Shown piece after piece: positions 27,989 to 36,176 of a stretch of DNA of 64,000 nucleotides (position 1 is its first letter; every line of letters begins with the position of its first letter). The translations under genes and the position numbers were made by a program. The stretch lies in contig CAWEYR010000008.1 in NCBI GenBank assembly GCA_963813345.1, positions 32,448-96,447 of the forward strand, read 5' to 3'. The notes under the pieces were generated by a model that had not been told where the DNA came from, ran no database searches, and was given only the letters and a program-made list of their open reading frames with translations. This DNA is from CAWDDA01 sp963813345. GTDB taxonomy: Bacteria > Acidobacteriota > Blastocatellia > RBC074.

Positions 27989-28378
27989 ATGCCAGAGAGA
28001 CAATCATATTCATCAGGAACAAAATGGGAAGCAATCGTGGGCTATTCGCGCGCGATTCGCATAGGGAATCAGATTTTCATCACAGGAACAACCGCTACGG
28101 ATGAATCCGGCGACATCGTCGGCGTGGGCGATGCATACGCGCAGACAGTTCAGGTGATTCGCAACATCGAGCGCGCACTCAAAGCACTTGGCGCGACGCT
28201 CGATAATGTCGTTCGTACGCGCATGTTCGTTACTGAAATCGCGAACTGGCAGGAGTACGGACGCGCACACGGCGAGTTCTTTTCTGAAATCCGGCCGTGC
28301 GCCACAATGGTCGAAATCGCGCGTCTTGTCGACCCTCGAATGCTGATCGAGATCGAAGCCGATGCGATAATCGACTAG
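27989..28378 (+). CDS. RidA/YjgF family protein
   Basis: A 129-residue RidA-type protein of the enamine/imine deaminase superfamily. The ATG at 27989 has GGAG upstream and starts MPERQSYSSGTKWEAIVGYS. It contains IFITGTTATDESGDIVG, QTVQVIRNIERALKALGA, VVRTRMFVTEIANW and the substrate-site region RPCATMVEIARLVDP. It removes reactive imines made by PLP or FAD enzymes. The assignment to the general family is firm; the subgroup is not set. It stands alone between DUF885 and a repeat. Confidence 0.92.
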   Translation: MPERQSYSSGTKWEAIVGYSRAIRIGNQIFITGTTATDESGDIVGVGDAYAQTVQVIRNIERALKALGATLDNVVRTRMFVTEIANWQEYGRAHGEFFSEIRPCATMVEIARLVDPRMLIEIEADAIID

Positions 28379-28424
28379 TAAGGTGTATCGGTGACTGGTT
28401 ACCACTGTTAACTACTGAGGTGCG

Positions 28425-28558
28425 GAGTGCTGAGTGCTGGGTGCTGGGTGCTGAGTATGGAGTTCAAGCTTCAGCTTGCTCTTGAGAGTTCGAATGTGAA
28501 GAGCAAGCTGAAGCTTGAACTCCATACTCAGCACCCAGCACTCAGCACTCAGCACTTC
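28425..28558. repeat. Repeat family B/C, long perfect inverted pair
   Basis: The left arm starts GAGTGCTGAGTGCTGGGTGC and includes TGGAGTTCAAGCTTCAGC; the right arm is its near-perfect reverse complement, ending CAGCACTCAGCACTTC. A loop of about 20 bases divides arms of about 55 bases. This very stable hairpin lies between RidA and the DUF3810 gene, on the same strand, and may terminate RidA transcription. Confidence 0.9.
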
Positions 28559-28566
28559 AACGAGGA

Positions 28567-29706
28567 ATGTCAAGACTTTTGCGCTGGATCGCCCCGCTGA
28601 TTCTGCTGACGACAGCAATCTGCCTTCAGAGGCTCGCCGCTCACTATCCTCAAATCGTGGATCGCGTCTTCTCTCGCGGTCTCTACTTCCACGTTGGTCG
28701 CCTCCTCTCCGCGGTCAACAGTTTTCTGCCGTTTTCTATCGCAGAAGCGGCGGTGATTGCCCTGCCAATTCTCCTTTTTCCCGTCGTACTCTGGACAACC
28801 TGGAAGCAGATGCAGCGCGGGATGAACGTTATTGGAATCGTTCTGTCAGGTGTGCGAGCGCTCTTATGGTTTGCAGGCGGAGGATTCCTGCTTTTTCTTC
28901 TCTTGTGGGGCCTCAATTACCAGCGACTGCCGGCTGGCCAGGTACTGGGACTCAGCACGCGAGAGGCATCACCCACAGAGATCGAGACAATCAGCCGGAC
29001 GATTATTGCCGAGATCAACTCGAACTGGGAGACGGCGCGGGGACAGGCTGACTGGTCCGAACGAAGTCGTCTCGATATGAATCGCAGACAACTCTACGAT
29101 GTCATCGAAGAGGCGTTTCAACGCGAGCAATTGCTCGGCGAGGCGCGCCAACAACGACTCGGGCCCCCCAAACCCGTCTACTTTTCACCGACTATGAGCC
29201 GGCTTGGTATCTCAGGTATCTTTTCGCCTTTTACAGGAGAGCCCAACTTCAATGCCGAGCAGCCTGATTCGGATCTCCCGTACTCGATTGCTCACGAAAA
29301 GGCGCACCAGAGAGGGTTCGCGCGCGAAGACGAGGCGAACTTCATCGCTTTTCTGATTTGCATCAAAGCGAATAACGCGTACGTCCGATATTGCGGTTTT
29401 CTGCGCGCTCTTCGGCTGCTGACTGCTCTCAGACAAACTGTTCCTGATGATCGTTATCGAGAGATTGTTGCCGCCCTCGGCGCCGGCCCACGCGCAGACC
29501 TGCGCGCGAGCGTCGAGTTCTGGCGCACGAGGCGGAGCCGCTTTTTTGGAGACGCGGCGGAACGTGCAAATGATTCCTATCTTCGCGCTAACCGGGTTGC
29601 CTCAGGCGTCAGGAACTACGGTGAGGTCGTGACGTTGCTTCTCAATTACTACGTCACTTATCCTCCACAGGAATTGACGTCCGAACATCACTTTCAATCG
29701 CGATGA
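28567..29706 (+). CDS. DUF3810 membrane protein with HEXXH zinc-protease motif
   Basis: This intact 379-residue protein has three N-terminal membrane helices (about 7-25, 55-78 and 92-115) and a large domain after them. The domain contains SIAHEKAHQRGFAREDEANF, an HEXXH metal site with a downstream Glu-rich helix, and the conserved YVRYCGF. This matches DUF3810, a family of predicted membrane-bound zinc peptidases. The start is 8 bases after repeat B/C. Its stop overlaps the hopene cyclase start by 4 bases (ATGA), so the two are co-translated. Confidence 0.88.
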   Translation: MSRLLRWIAPLILLTTAICLQRLAAHYPQIVDRVFSRGLYFHVGRLLSAVNSFLPFSIAEAAVIALPILLFPVVLWTTWKQMQRGMNVIGIVLSGVRALLWFAGGGFLLFLLLWGLNYQRLPAGQVLGLSTREASPTEIETISRTIIAEINSNWETARGQADWSERSRLDMNRRQLYDVIEEAFQREQLLGEARQQRLGPPKPVYFSPTMSRLGISGIFSPFTGEPNFNAEQPDSDLPYSIAHEKAHQRGFAREDEANFIAFLICIKANNAYVRYCGFLRALRLLTALRQTVPDDRYREIVAALGAGPRADLRASVEFWRTRRSRFFGDAAERANDSYLRANRVASGVRNYGEVVTLLLNYYVTYPPQELTSEHHFQSR

Positions 29707-31640
29707 GCTCCGTATCAGCACAAACCAGCTCTGAATTGCAGGAAAAGATTCAGGATGCGATTCGGCGTGCGCAGCAGAACCTGTTGAGGCAGCAGAGTCT
29801 GGACGGCTACTGGTGGGCAGAGCTTGAGGCCAATGTCACGCTCACAGCCGAATACATAATGCTTCACCGCATTCTTGGCACTGACCGCGAGTCGCGAATC
29901 TCGCAGGCACGCCGTTATCTCTTGCGTGAACAGAGATCACACGGCGGCTGGGAGCTCTACTGGGGCGATGGTGGAGAGTTGAGCACTTCCATTGAGGCCT
30001 ACTTTGCGCTCAAGCTTGCGGGAGAACCGGTCGATTCCGAAGCGATGACGCGCGCACGCCGGTTTGTGCTCGAACGAGGCGGCGTGGCAAAGGCCCGAAT
30101 CTTTACGAAGATCCATCTGGCTCTCTTTGGAGCGTACCCCTGGAAACATATTCCCGCGTTGCCAGCGTGGTTCATGCTCCTTCCGCGATGGTTCCCCTTC
30201 AATATTTATGAGATGGCAAGCTGGGCAAGGTCATCGACAGTGCCTCTGCTCATCGTCTCTGACAGGAAAGCGGTCTTTGAATGCGGAGTTACCGCCGATG
30301 AGCTATTCGTTGATTCCAACATGCGTCTCGAGAATCGCGATGGAAGTTTCGCGGCTACGCTCTTTCTCGTCATCGATCGCATCCTGAAGCTGGCTGACAG
30401 AGTCGGCTTTGTTCCATTCAGGCAAAGATCGATCGATGCGGCTGAACGATGGATTCTCGAACGGCAGGAACCATCGGGCGATTGGGCTGGAATAATCCCG
30501 GCAATGCTCAATTCTCTGCTGGCGCTCAAGGTTCTGGGATATTCAAACAGCCATCCATGCGTGAAGCGCGGCATCGAGGCAATTGAGCAGTTTGGTATCG
30601 AGCAATCTCAGGTCGAAGGCGTCGAGGAAGCCGCATACTTCCGGCTACAGCCATGTGTGTCTCCTACCTGGGACACCGCACTGGCGATGACGGCGCTCGT
30701 AGATTCCGGGCTCTCTCGAGAACATCCGGCGCTCAAGCAGGCGGGCGAATGGCTGCTTTCGAAACAGATTTTCAAGTACGGGGACTGGGCTATCAAGAAT
30801 CGGAGCGGCAAGCCCGCCGGATGGGCCTTCGAATTCCATAACGATCACTATCCTGATGTTGATGACACGGCGGCGGTCGTCCTCGCGCTTCTTGCAATAA
30901 AGCTCGACGATGAGGAGAGCAAACTCGAAGCGTGTCGTGCTGCAATCCGGTGGGTGCTATCGATGCAATGCCGGGCGGGCGGCTGGGCAGCATTTGATGT
31001 CGATAATACCCAGGAGCTGTTCAACCGAATGCCATACGGCGATCTGAAAGCTATGATCGATCCTCCGACGGCTGATCTCACCGGTCGCGTCCTTGAAATG
31101 ATCGCGGGGTTTCGCAAAGAGACGGGCGAGCGAATTGTGCCTGATTCAAGCGTCGCAAGGGCCGAGGCGTTTCTTGAACGCTTGCAGGAACCTGACGGCT
31201 CATGGTGGGGACGCTGGGGAGTTAACTACGTCTATGGAACATATCTTTCGCTGACAGGCGCTATAGCCACGGGTGCGACTCACCTTGAAGGTGCAGTCAA
31301 GCGCGGGGTCAACTGGCTGAAAGAAGTTCAGAACGACGACGGCGGCTGGGGTGAATCCTGCGAGTCGTACCAGTCGAATGAGCTCAAGGGAAAGGGACCG
31401 AGCACTCCTTCACAAACTGCGTGGGCGTTGCTCGGCCTGATGGCGGCGGGTGAAGCAGGATCATCGAGTGTCGTTAAAGGTATTGAATATTTGATCAGCA
31501 GGCAGAATGCTGACGGAAGCTGGACCGAAGACGAGTTTACCGGCACCGGTTTCCCCGGCCATTTCTACATCAACTACCACCTGTACAGGGACATCTTTCC
31601 ATTGACCGCACTCGGGCGCTTCCTGGGAGCGCCAGGCTGA
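29703..31640 (+). CDS. shc: Squalene-hopene cyclase
   Basis: This intact 645-residue triterpene cyclase turns squalene into hopene/hopanol at the inner membrane. The catalytic DXDD motif is at 385-388 (PDVDDTAAVVL). Several QW repeats are seen, such as QEPDGSWWGRWGVNYVYGTY and EVQNDDGGWGESCESYQ. The end is TGFPGHFYINYHLYRDIFPL, the typical SHC C-terminus. The last residues, FLGAPG-stop, are encoded by a family-D repeat whose TGA ends the gene. It overlaps the DUF3810 gene by 4 bases. It indicates a hopanoid-making organism. Confidence 0.96.
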   Translation: MSSVSAQTSSELQEKIQDAIRRAQQNLLRQQSLDGYWWAELEANVTLTAEYIMLHRILGTDRESRISQARRYLLREQRSHGGWELYWGDGGELSTSIEAYFALKLAGEPVDSEAMTRARRFVLERGGVAKARIFTKIHLALFGAYPWKHIPALPAWFMLLPRWFPFNIYEMASWARSSTVPLLIVSDRKAVFECGVTADELFVDSNMRLENRDGSFAATLFLVIDRILKLADRVGFVPFRQRSIDAAERWILERQEPSGDWAGIIPAMLNSLLALKVLGYSNSHPCVKRGIEAIEQFGIEQSQVEGVEEAAYFRLQPCVSPTWDTALAMTALVDSGLSREHPALKQAGEWLLSKQIFKYGDWAIKNRSGKPAGWAFEFHNDHYPDVDDTAAVVLALLAIKLDDEESKLEACRAAIRWVLSMQCRAGGWAAFDVDNTQELFNRMPYGDLKAMIDPPTADLTGRVLEMIAGFRKETGERIVPDSSVARAEAFLERLQEPDGSWWGRWGVNYVYGTYLSLTGAIATGATHLEGAVKRGVNWLKEVQNDDGGWGESCESYQSNELKGKGPSTPSQTAWALLGLMAAGEAGSSSVVKGIEYLISRQNADGSWTEDEFTGTGFPGHFYINYHLYRDIFPLTALGRFLGAPG

Positions 31641-31650
31641 AGCCTGGCGC
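31625..31650. repeat. Repeat family D supplying the shc stop
   Basis: GGGAGCGCCAGGCTGAAGCC plus TGGCGC forms a short hairpin. The shc stop codon TGA (31638-31640) is in its loop region. Confidence 0.85.
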
Positions 31651-31760
31651 CGGCTGTAGTTGCGCGCCGTTGGGTCGCCTCGCCGGCGCGGCGGCTAGCT
31701 AGCGACTAAAGCGGCGCCAGCAGCCAGATTCGGCGCGCTCAGCAGCAATCCTCAGGGGGC

Positions 31761-31788
31761 TTGACATTCACCTATCAAGTTATATAAA
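31761..31788 (+). promoter_or_regulatory. Sigma-70-type promoter placing the transcript start at the ArsR start codon
   Basis: The -35 box TTGACA (31761-31766) matches consensus, and the -10 box TATAAA (31783-31788) follows at 16 bases. The ATG is at 31798, 9 bases after the -10 box, so the predicted mRNA would have almost no leader. No ribosome-binding site fits in that space. Confidence 0.7.
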
Positions 31789-31797
31789 CTCTTAGTT

Positions 31798-32175
31798 ATG
31801 CAACCTGCAGGTTATACGACGCTGTCTCACGATCGTCTCGACATTACCTTTGCCGCGCTCGCTGATCCTACGCGCCGCGCAATCCTCAGCCGGCTCGCTT
31901 CCGGTGAGGCCTCGGTATTGGAACTGGCTGCGCCATTCGCGATGAGTCAGCCCGCGATATCAAAACATCTCAAGGTGCTTGAACGAGCCGGTCTGATTTC
32001 ACGCAGCCGCGACGCGCAAAGACGCCCGTGCCGGCTCGAGGCGAAACCTCTGGCGGAAGCCACGAGTTGGCTCGAACGCTATCGCCAGTTCTGGGAAGGC
32101 AGCTATCAACGACTCGACGTCCTGCTTGATGAGCTTCAGAACATCGAGAAGAAACGTCGACGGACAAAGCGATAG
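31798..32175 (+). CDS. ArsR-family transcriptional regulator
   Basis: A 125-residue winged-helix repressor with ITFAALADPTRRAILSRLAS, the recognition helix region MSQPAISKHLKVLERAGLIS, and a wing with RRPCRLE. A C-terminal WLERYRQFWEGSYQRLDVLL is typical of the ArsR subgroup found before SRPBCC/AHSA1 genes. The usual metal cysteines of ArsR/SmtB are absent, so it probably does not sense metal. It is followed in 22 bases by the SRPBCC gene, forming an operon with the membrane and VOC genes that follow. The transcript appears leaderless. Confidence 0.92.
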   Translation: MQPAGYTTLSHDRLDITFAALADPTRRAILSRLASGEASVLELAAPFAMSQPAISKHLKVLERAGLISRSRDAQRRPCRLEAKPLAEATSWLERYRQFWEGSYQRLDVLLDELQNIEKKRRRTKR

Positions 32176-32197
32176 GTCACAAATAGGAGTGAAATTC

Positions 32198-32680
32198 ATG
32201 AAAAACCAGACCAGGATAACAGCAGACCCAGGTAAGCAGGAGATCTTCATTACCAGGGAATTTGACGCACCTCGAGAGCTTGTATTCAGGGCGCATACAG
32301 ATCCTGAGCTTTATACCCAGTGGCTTGGACCGCGCGGATTCACAATGACGCTGGAGAAATTTGAACCGCGAAACGGCGGAGAGTGGCGCTACTTTTCCGT
32401 GGGCGACGACGGCATGAAGTATGCATTTCACGGCGTCTACCATGAGGTGCTGGCCCCTCAGCGAATTATCAGCACATTTGAGTTTGAGGGACTCCCTGAA
32501 ACAGGTCACGTTATCCTCTCGACGGCAACGTTCGAAGCATTGTCGGCTCAGAGGACGAGGCTCACCAGCCAATCCGTCTTCCAGTCGGTTGCCGACCGTG
32601 ACGGTATGGTTCAGTCCGGCATGGAACGGGGCGTCAACGAGGGATACGAGCGCCTCGACGAAATACTGGCAAAGCGGTAA
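32198..32680 (+). CDS. SRPBCC (AHSA1-like) protein
   Basis: A 160-residue START/AHSA1-fold protein: ITREFDAPRELVFRAHTDPE, then QWLGPRGFTMTLEKFEPRNG, EWRYFS and the C-terminal SGMERGVNEGYERLDEIL. AGGAG eight bases before ATG 32198 sets the start. Proteins of this type usually sit behind an ArsR regulator, as here, and may bind hydrophobic ligands; activity is unknown. The gene is intact. Confidence 0.93.
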   Translation: MKNQTRITADPGKQEIFITREFDAPRELVFRAHTDPELYTQWLGPRGFTMTLEKFEPRNGGEWRYFSVGDDGMKYAFHGVYHEVLAPQRIISTFEFEGLPETGHVILSTATFEALSAQRTRLTSQSVFQSVADRDGMVQSGMERGVNEGYERLDEILAKR

Positions 32681-32700
32681 CAACAAGACTAGTTACGACT

Positions 32701-33082
32701 ATGAATACTATAAAAGGCATCGGCGCGGTCCTTGCCGGAATCGTTACGATCGTGGTTACACATACAGCGACAGACTATGTCCTCGAAAGTCTCGGCATTT
32801 TCACGAAGCCGGACCAGGGATTTCACATCACATGGATGGTTGTGACGGCAACGATCTATCGGTGTCTGTACACGGTTTTGGGGGGCTATGTTACCGCAGC
32901 CCTGGCACCAAACCGGCCAATGTTTTACGCGGTGATTCTCGGACTGATAGGTGTTGCTGGCAAACATCGCCGGTGCGATAGCAACGATACCAAAAGGAAT
33001 TGGGCCGGCATGGTATCCGATAGCACTGACCGTCCTTGCTCTGCCTTGTACGTGGTTAGGTGGAAAACTACGGACCAGATAA
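32701..33082 (+). CDS. Small membrane protein, frameshifted
   Basis: The protein of about 126 residues has four predicted membrane helices: IGAVLAGIVTIVVTHTATDY, VVTATIYRCLYTVLGGYVTA, FYAVILGLIGV and, after a frame change near 32955, PIALTVLALPCTWLGGKLRT-stop. Without correction the frame runs on to 33099 with an unlikely tail. No specific family name is assigned. It lies between the SRPBCC and VOC genes, 18 bases before the latter, and is probably part of the same transcript. Confidence 0.75.
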
Positions 33083-33099
33083 CTGAGACTGGAGGCTAA

Positions 33100-33573
33100 A
33101 TGCAAAAGATTACTCCATTCCTATGGTTTGACGGGAATGCTGAAGAGGCAATGACGTTTTATACTTCTATTTTCAAGAACTCGAAGGTGGTGAACGTTAC
33201 TCGATATGGAGATGCCGGGCCTGGGCCGAAAGGAACGGTTATGGGCGCCACGTTTCAACTCGAAGGACAGGAATTCTATGCAATCAATGGTGGGCCTCAG
33301 TTTACGTTTTCGCCTGCGATCTCGTTCTTCGTCAATTGCGAGACGCAGGAGGAAGTAGACGAGCTATGGGAGAAGCTTTCGGCTGGCGGTGAGCAGCAAA
33401 TGTGCGGCTGGCTGAAAGACAAGTTTGGCCTGTCGTGGCAAATCATTCCCAAGGTTTTAGGCGAAATGTTGAGGGACAAGGACCCCGAGAAATCACAGCG
33501 CGTCATGAAAGCGATGCTTCAAATGACAAAGATTGAGATAGACAAACTGAAGCATGCGTACGAGCAAAAGTAA
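33100..33573 (+). CDS. VOC/PhnB-like protein
   Basis: A 157-residue vicinal-oxygen-chelate fold protein of the PhnB / 3-demethylubiquinone-like group. It starts MQKITPFLWFDGNAEEAMTF and contains YTSIFKNSKVVNVTRYG, GQEFYAINGGPQFTFSPAIS and GWLKDKFGLSWQIIP, the group signatures. Members are often co-encoded with ArsR and SRPBCC genes, as here. Enzymatic activity is not established. A GGAGG stretch lies 4 bases before the ATG. Intact. Confidence 0.93.
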   Translation: MQKITPFLWFDGNAEEAMTFYTSIFKNSKVVNVTRYGDAGPGPKGTVMGATFQLEGQEFYAINGGPQFTFSPAISFFVNCETQEEVDELWEKLSAGGEQQMCGWLKDKFGLSWQIIPKVLGEMLRDKDPEKSQRVMKAMLQMTKIEIDKLKHAYEQK

Positions 33574-33598
33574 TTCCCACCTGGCGTTTCAGAGCCGT

Positions 33599-33689
33599 AT
33601 TTGGAGTGCGGCGGCTTGGCGCCGCTTTAGTCTCGTGACGGACGATTCGTCGCGGACGAAAAGCGGCGCCAAGCCGCCGCACTCCAAAT
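33599..33689. repeat. Repeat family E, inverted pair
   Basis: ATTTGGAGTGCGGCGGCTTG on the left and AAGCCGCCGCACTCCAAAT on the right form a 35-base-pair class stem. The loop holds TCTCGTGACGGACGATTCG. It separates the VOC gene from the next transcription unit. Confidence 0.9.
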
Positions 33690-33715
33690 GCCTTTAGCAG
33701 CAAAGTTCAACCTAG

Positions 33716-33721
33716 TATAAT
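33716..33721 (+). promoter_or_regulatory. TATAAT -10 box directly before a GTG start
   Basis: A perfect TATAAT lies at 33716-33721, and the GTG start of the next gene is at 33728, where transcription would begin. A weak TTTAGC at about 33693 could be the -35 region. No ribosome-binding site fits, so a leaderless transcript is predicted. Confidence 0.6.
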
Positions 33722-33727
33722 CGCGCT

Positions 33728-34522
33728 GTGAGGAAGAACTTGAGAGCGACCTTTTTGTGCCTTCTTGCGGTGATTGCTGTCTTGGGCAGTTCGACTTCCG
33801 CCCAGGATGTCAACGACGCCGGTGCTCAGGGCGCGAAACTAATCGAAGAAGCAATCAAGGCCAAAGGCGGCGAGAGATATCTCAGCTTCAAGACGCTCGT
33901 CGCTGAAGGACAATACACCCCATTCGACAAGGGAGTCTCACTGATTCCGGCACCGTTTCTGGATATGATTGTCTATCCGGACAAGGAGCGAGTCGAGTTT
34001 GGGAAGGGCAAAAAGAAGGATCGCAGGATTCAGGCGAATTTCGGGCCGTCAGGGTGGGTTTATGATGGAGACACCGAGACGCTCAAGGATCAGACCGACG
34101 CGCAACGCCGCGATTTTGTTGACGGTATTGACGTAGACCTTGACCGGATATTGCGCGGTGGATGGAAGGAGCCTGGAGTTCGCGTACGTTTCGCGGGACG
34201 CGAGGAGACGCGCCCCGGTGAGCGCGCTGATGTGGTCGAAGTTGAGCTGCGATCGGGCCGTAAAGCCTATATCTGGCTTGACCGGTACACACACCTGCCG
34301 CTCAGCCTGATCTACGAGAAGGTGTCGGATCAGGTCTTGTCGAAGAATGAATATCGGTTTGCACAATATATTGGGTACGATGGTGTTCAGTTTCCAAACA
34401 TCGTCGATTTTTATCAGAACGGCGTGCAGGTCAGTCGCGTCAACTATCAGTCGATCAAATTGAACGTCCCGGTCGAGGATGCGGTTTTTGCAAAGCCAGC
34501 GAATGCAAAGGCGATCAAATAG
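33728..34522 (+). CDS. Exported outer-membrane lipoprotein-sorting-like protein
   Basis: This intact 264-residue protein starts with GTG and a signal peptide (MRKNLRATFLCLLAVIAVLG, cleavage after SAQ). The mature part begins with a helix, LIEEAIKAKGGERYLSFKTL, followed by alternating beta strands (DMIVYPDKERVEFGKGKKKD, GSGWVYD-like, YIWLDRYTHLPLSLIYEKVS). This layout resembles the LolA/LolB-like or outer-membrane lipoprotein-sorting fold, common in acidobacterial proteins. No lipobox is present, so it is probably soluble in the periplasm. Function is unknown. Confidence 0.8.
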   Translation: MRKNLRATFLCLLAVIAVLGSSTSAQDVNDAGAQGAKLIEEAIKAKGGERYLSFKTLVAEGQYTPFDKGVSLIPAPFLDMIVYPDKERVEFGKGKKKDRRIQANFGPSGWVYDGDTETLKDQTDAQRRDFVDGIDVDLDRILRGGWKEPGVRVRFAGREETRPGERADVVEVELRSGRKAYIWLDRYTHLPLSLIYEKVSDQVLSKNEYRFAQYIGYDGVQFPNIVDFYQNGVQVSRVNYQSIKLNVPVEDAVFAKPANAKAIK

Positions 34523-34625
34523 GACGGAACTTTTGGTGTTTCCGTCTCGTTAGCTCGAGTGGAGACAGGAGCTTCGAGACGCTAGCCTTTGAGGTATAAC
34601 TTTGATAAGGGGAGACCAGGGCAAC

Positions 34626-35216
34626 GTGGGAGCTAATGCAGCTTTGATTAAGTCTGATGCAGAACTGGTGCGACGGTGTCGCGCCGGCGATAGCGCTGCC
34701 TGGGAGCAGGTTGTGCGCGAATACTCGCGCCGAGTCTACAACCTGTCCTACCGCTTCACCGGCAGACACGAATCGGCTGAGGATCTGACGCAAGAGGTCT
34801 TCGTTCGAGTGTATCGCTCACTGGAGCAGTATGATGCTCAAGCGGGTGATCTCGCGAACTGGCTGATGCGGCTTGCACGCAATCTGGTAATCGATGATTA
34901 CCGGAAGCGGGGACGAACCCCCACCGACAGCGGTGAGGATCTGATGGATCACGAGTATCATCTCGAAAGCCATCACGACGCCCCCGACCGAGGCATCGAA
35001 CGCAGCGAGCGCGCAGTCCAGGTCCATTCAGCTATCAACAAACTGCCGCCGGATCTTCGCGAGTGCGTGATTCTCAGAGATATCGAAGAGCTCGCTTATC
35101 AGGAGATCGTCGATATTCTGCGAATACCGATTGGCACGGTCAAATCACGGATCAATCGCGGACGCATAGAACTCTCCAAGATTCTGCGGCGAATGAAGGT
35201 TGTCGAAACGTTTTGA
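34626..35216 (+). CDS. ECF-type sigma-70 factor
   Basis: A sigma factor of about 196 residues. Region 2 has YSRRVYNLSYRFTGRHESAE, DLTQEVFVRVYRSLEQYDAQ and NWLMRLARNLVIDDYRKRGR. Region 4 has NKLPPDLRECVILRDIEELA, YQEIVDILRIPIGTVKSRIN and RGRIELSKIL. GTG 34626 with GGGGAGACC upstream is preferred over TTG 34602. It is followed 41 bases later by its likely zinc-finger anti-sigma factor, then three membrane-protein genes, which suggests an envelope-stress regulon. Confidence 0.93.
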   Translation: MGANAALIKSDAELVRRCRAGDSAAWEQVVREYSRRVYNLSYRFTGRHESAEDLTQEVFVRVYRSLEQYDAQAGDLANWLMRLARNLVIDDYRKRGRTPTDSGEDLMDHEYHLESHHDAPDRGIERSERAVQVHSAINKLPPDLRECVILRDIEELAYQEIVDILRIPIGTVKSRINRGRIELSKILRRMKVVETF

Positions 35217-35257
35217 GCCGCGCGTTGCGGCTGCGTTAATGGATTCAGGCTGATGTA

Positions 35258-36160
35258 ATGGATTGTGGCAAATTTCAGGATCTGATTTCCGATTATCTCG
35301 AGGGAGCGCTCGATGCGCGACTTCGCACCGAGTGCGGCGCTCACCGCCTTCGTTGCCATGAATGCCGGGAAATGTTTAACGACGTTCGCGGCGCAATGAC
35401 GGCTCTGAGCGGACTCGCGACCCTGCCGATGCCGGCTCCCGTCGCTCTTGAAGACCGCATTCTGGCGGCAACGACAGCCGGAGTAATGCTCAATTGCGAC
35501 GAGTTTGACCGGCTGCTTGAACGCTATTTCGATGGCGTTATTCTCGCTCCAACATTCCAGACCTTTCAGTCACACTTTGAGCAGTGTCGTAAGTGTCGTC
35601 GGTTGCTCGGAAGCATTGAGGATGCGATCGAGCTCTGCCACGAAGTCAAACAGGACGAGGTTGAAGTCCCTCAGCAATTGTGTGATCGCATCGTGGCGGC
35701 AACGAGCGGATCGAGTCCTCGATGGCATTTCAAATTCATTAGGAATTATTGGGCATTGCTTCAGCGCATAACCCCGAATACCAGCTTTTCAGCAGGCCGC
35801 GTCGTCTCACGGCAGTGGGCTACCGCGGCGATCATCTTTCTTGCCGCCTTCACGCTCACTATCCTGCGTTTTGGCAGCGTGAGCGGGTTCGCCGCACACG
35901 CGGAAGCTACGGCTGGACGCATGGTTCAGGAAAGCCATGCGGCGTTCAATGAAACGGGCGTTTTAGCACTGGCCAGCATCCAGTTGGTTTCCCACGAAGT
36001 CTCAACTCTTCTTCGCGGCTCACGGAGAGGCTCCACTCCTTCCGGGTCGCGATCCGTCGAAGGCGAGCCGCAGCCCTCGCCCTCTGTTGCACCTCCTCAC
36101 AATGCGACGACAGAGCGCCGTGAAGCTCGCGACTCCTCTAAACGCAAGGCTTCACAGTGA
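35258..36160 (+). CDS. Anti-sigma factor with two zf-HC2-like domains
   Basis: This 300-residue protein has an N-terminal zinc-finger anti-sigma domain (FQDLISDYLEGALD, then AHRLRCHECREMFNDV: H-x3-C-x2-C). A second copy follows at about residues 80-125 (FDRLLERYFDGVI, then SHFEQCRKCRRLLGS). One membrane helix (about 187-206, AAIIFLAAFTLTILRFGSV) precedes a variable, charged C-terminal tail. Two zinc fingers in tandem are unusual; one is typical. It should hold the upstream sigma factor at the membrane. Intact. Confidence 0.88.
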   Translation: MDCGKFQDLISDYLEGALDARLRTECGAHRLRCHECREMFNDVRGAMTALSGLATLPMPAPVALEDRILAATTAGVMLNCDEFDRLLERYFDGVILAPTFQTFQSHFEQCRKCRRLLGSIEDAIELCHEVKQDEVEVPQQLCDRIVAATSGSSPRWHFKFIRNYWALLQRITPNTSFSAGRVVSRQWATAAIIFLAAFTLTILRFGSVSGFAAHAEATAGRMVQESHAAFNETGVLALASIQLVSHEVSTLLRGSRRGSTPSGSRSVEGEPQPSPSVAPPHNATTERREARDSSKRKASQ

Positions 36161-36176
36161 AGGGCACGTGCATCCG

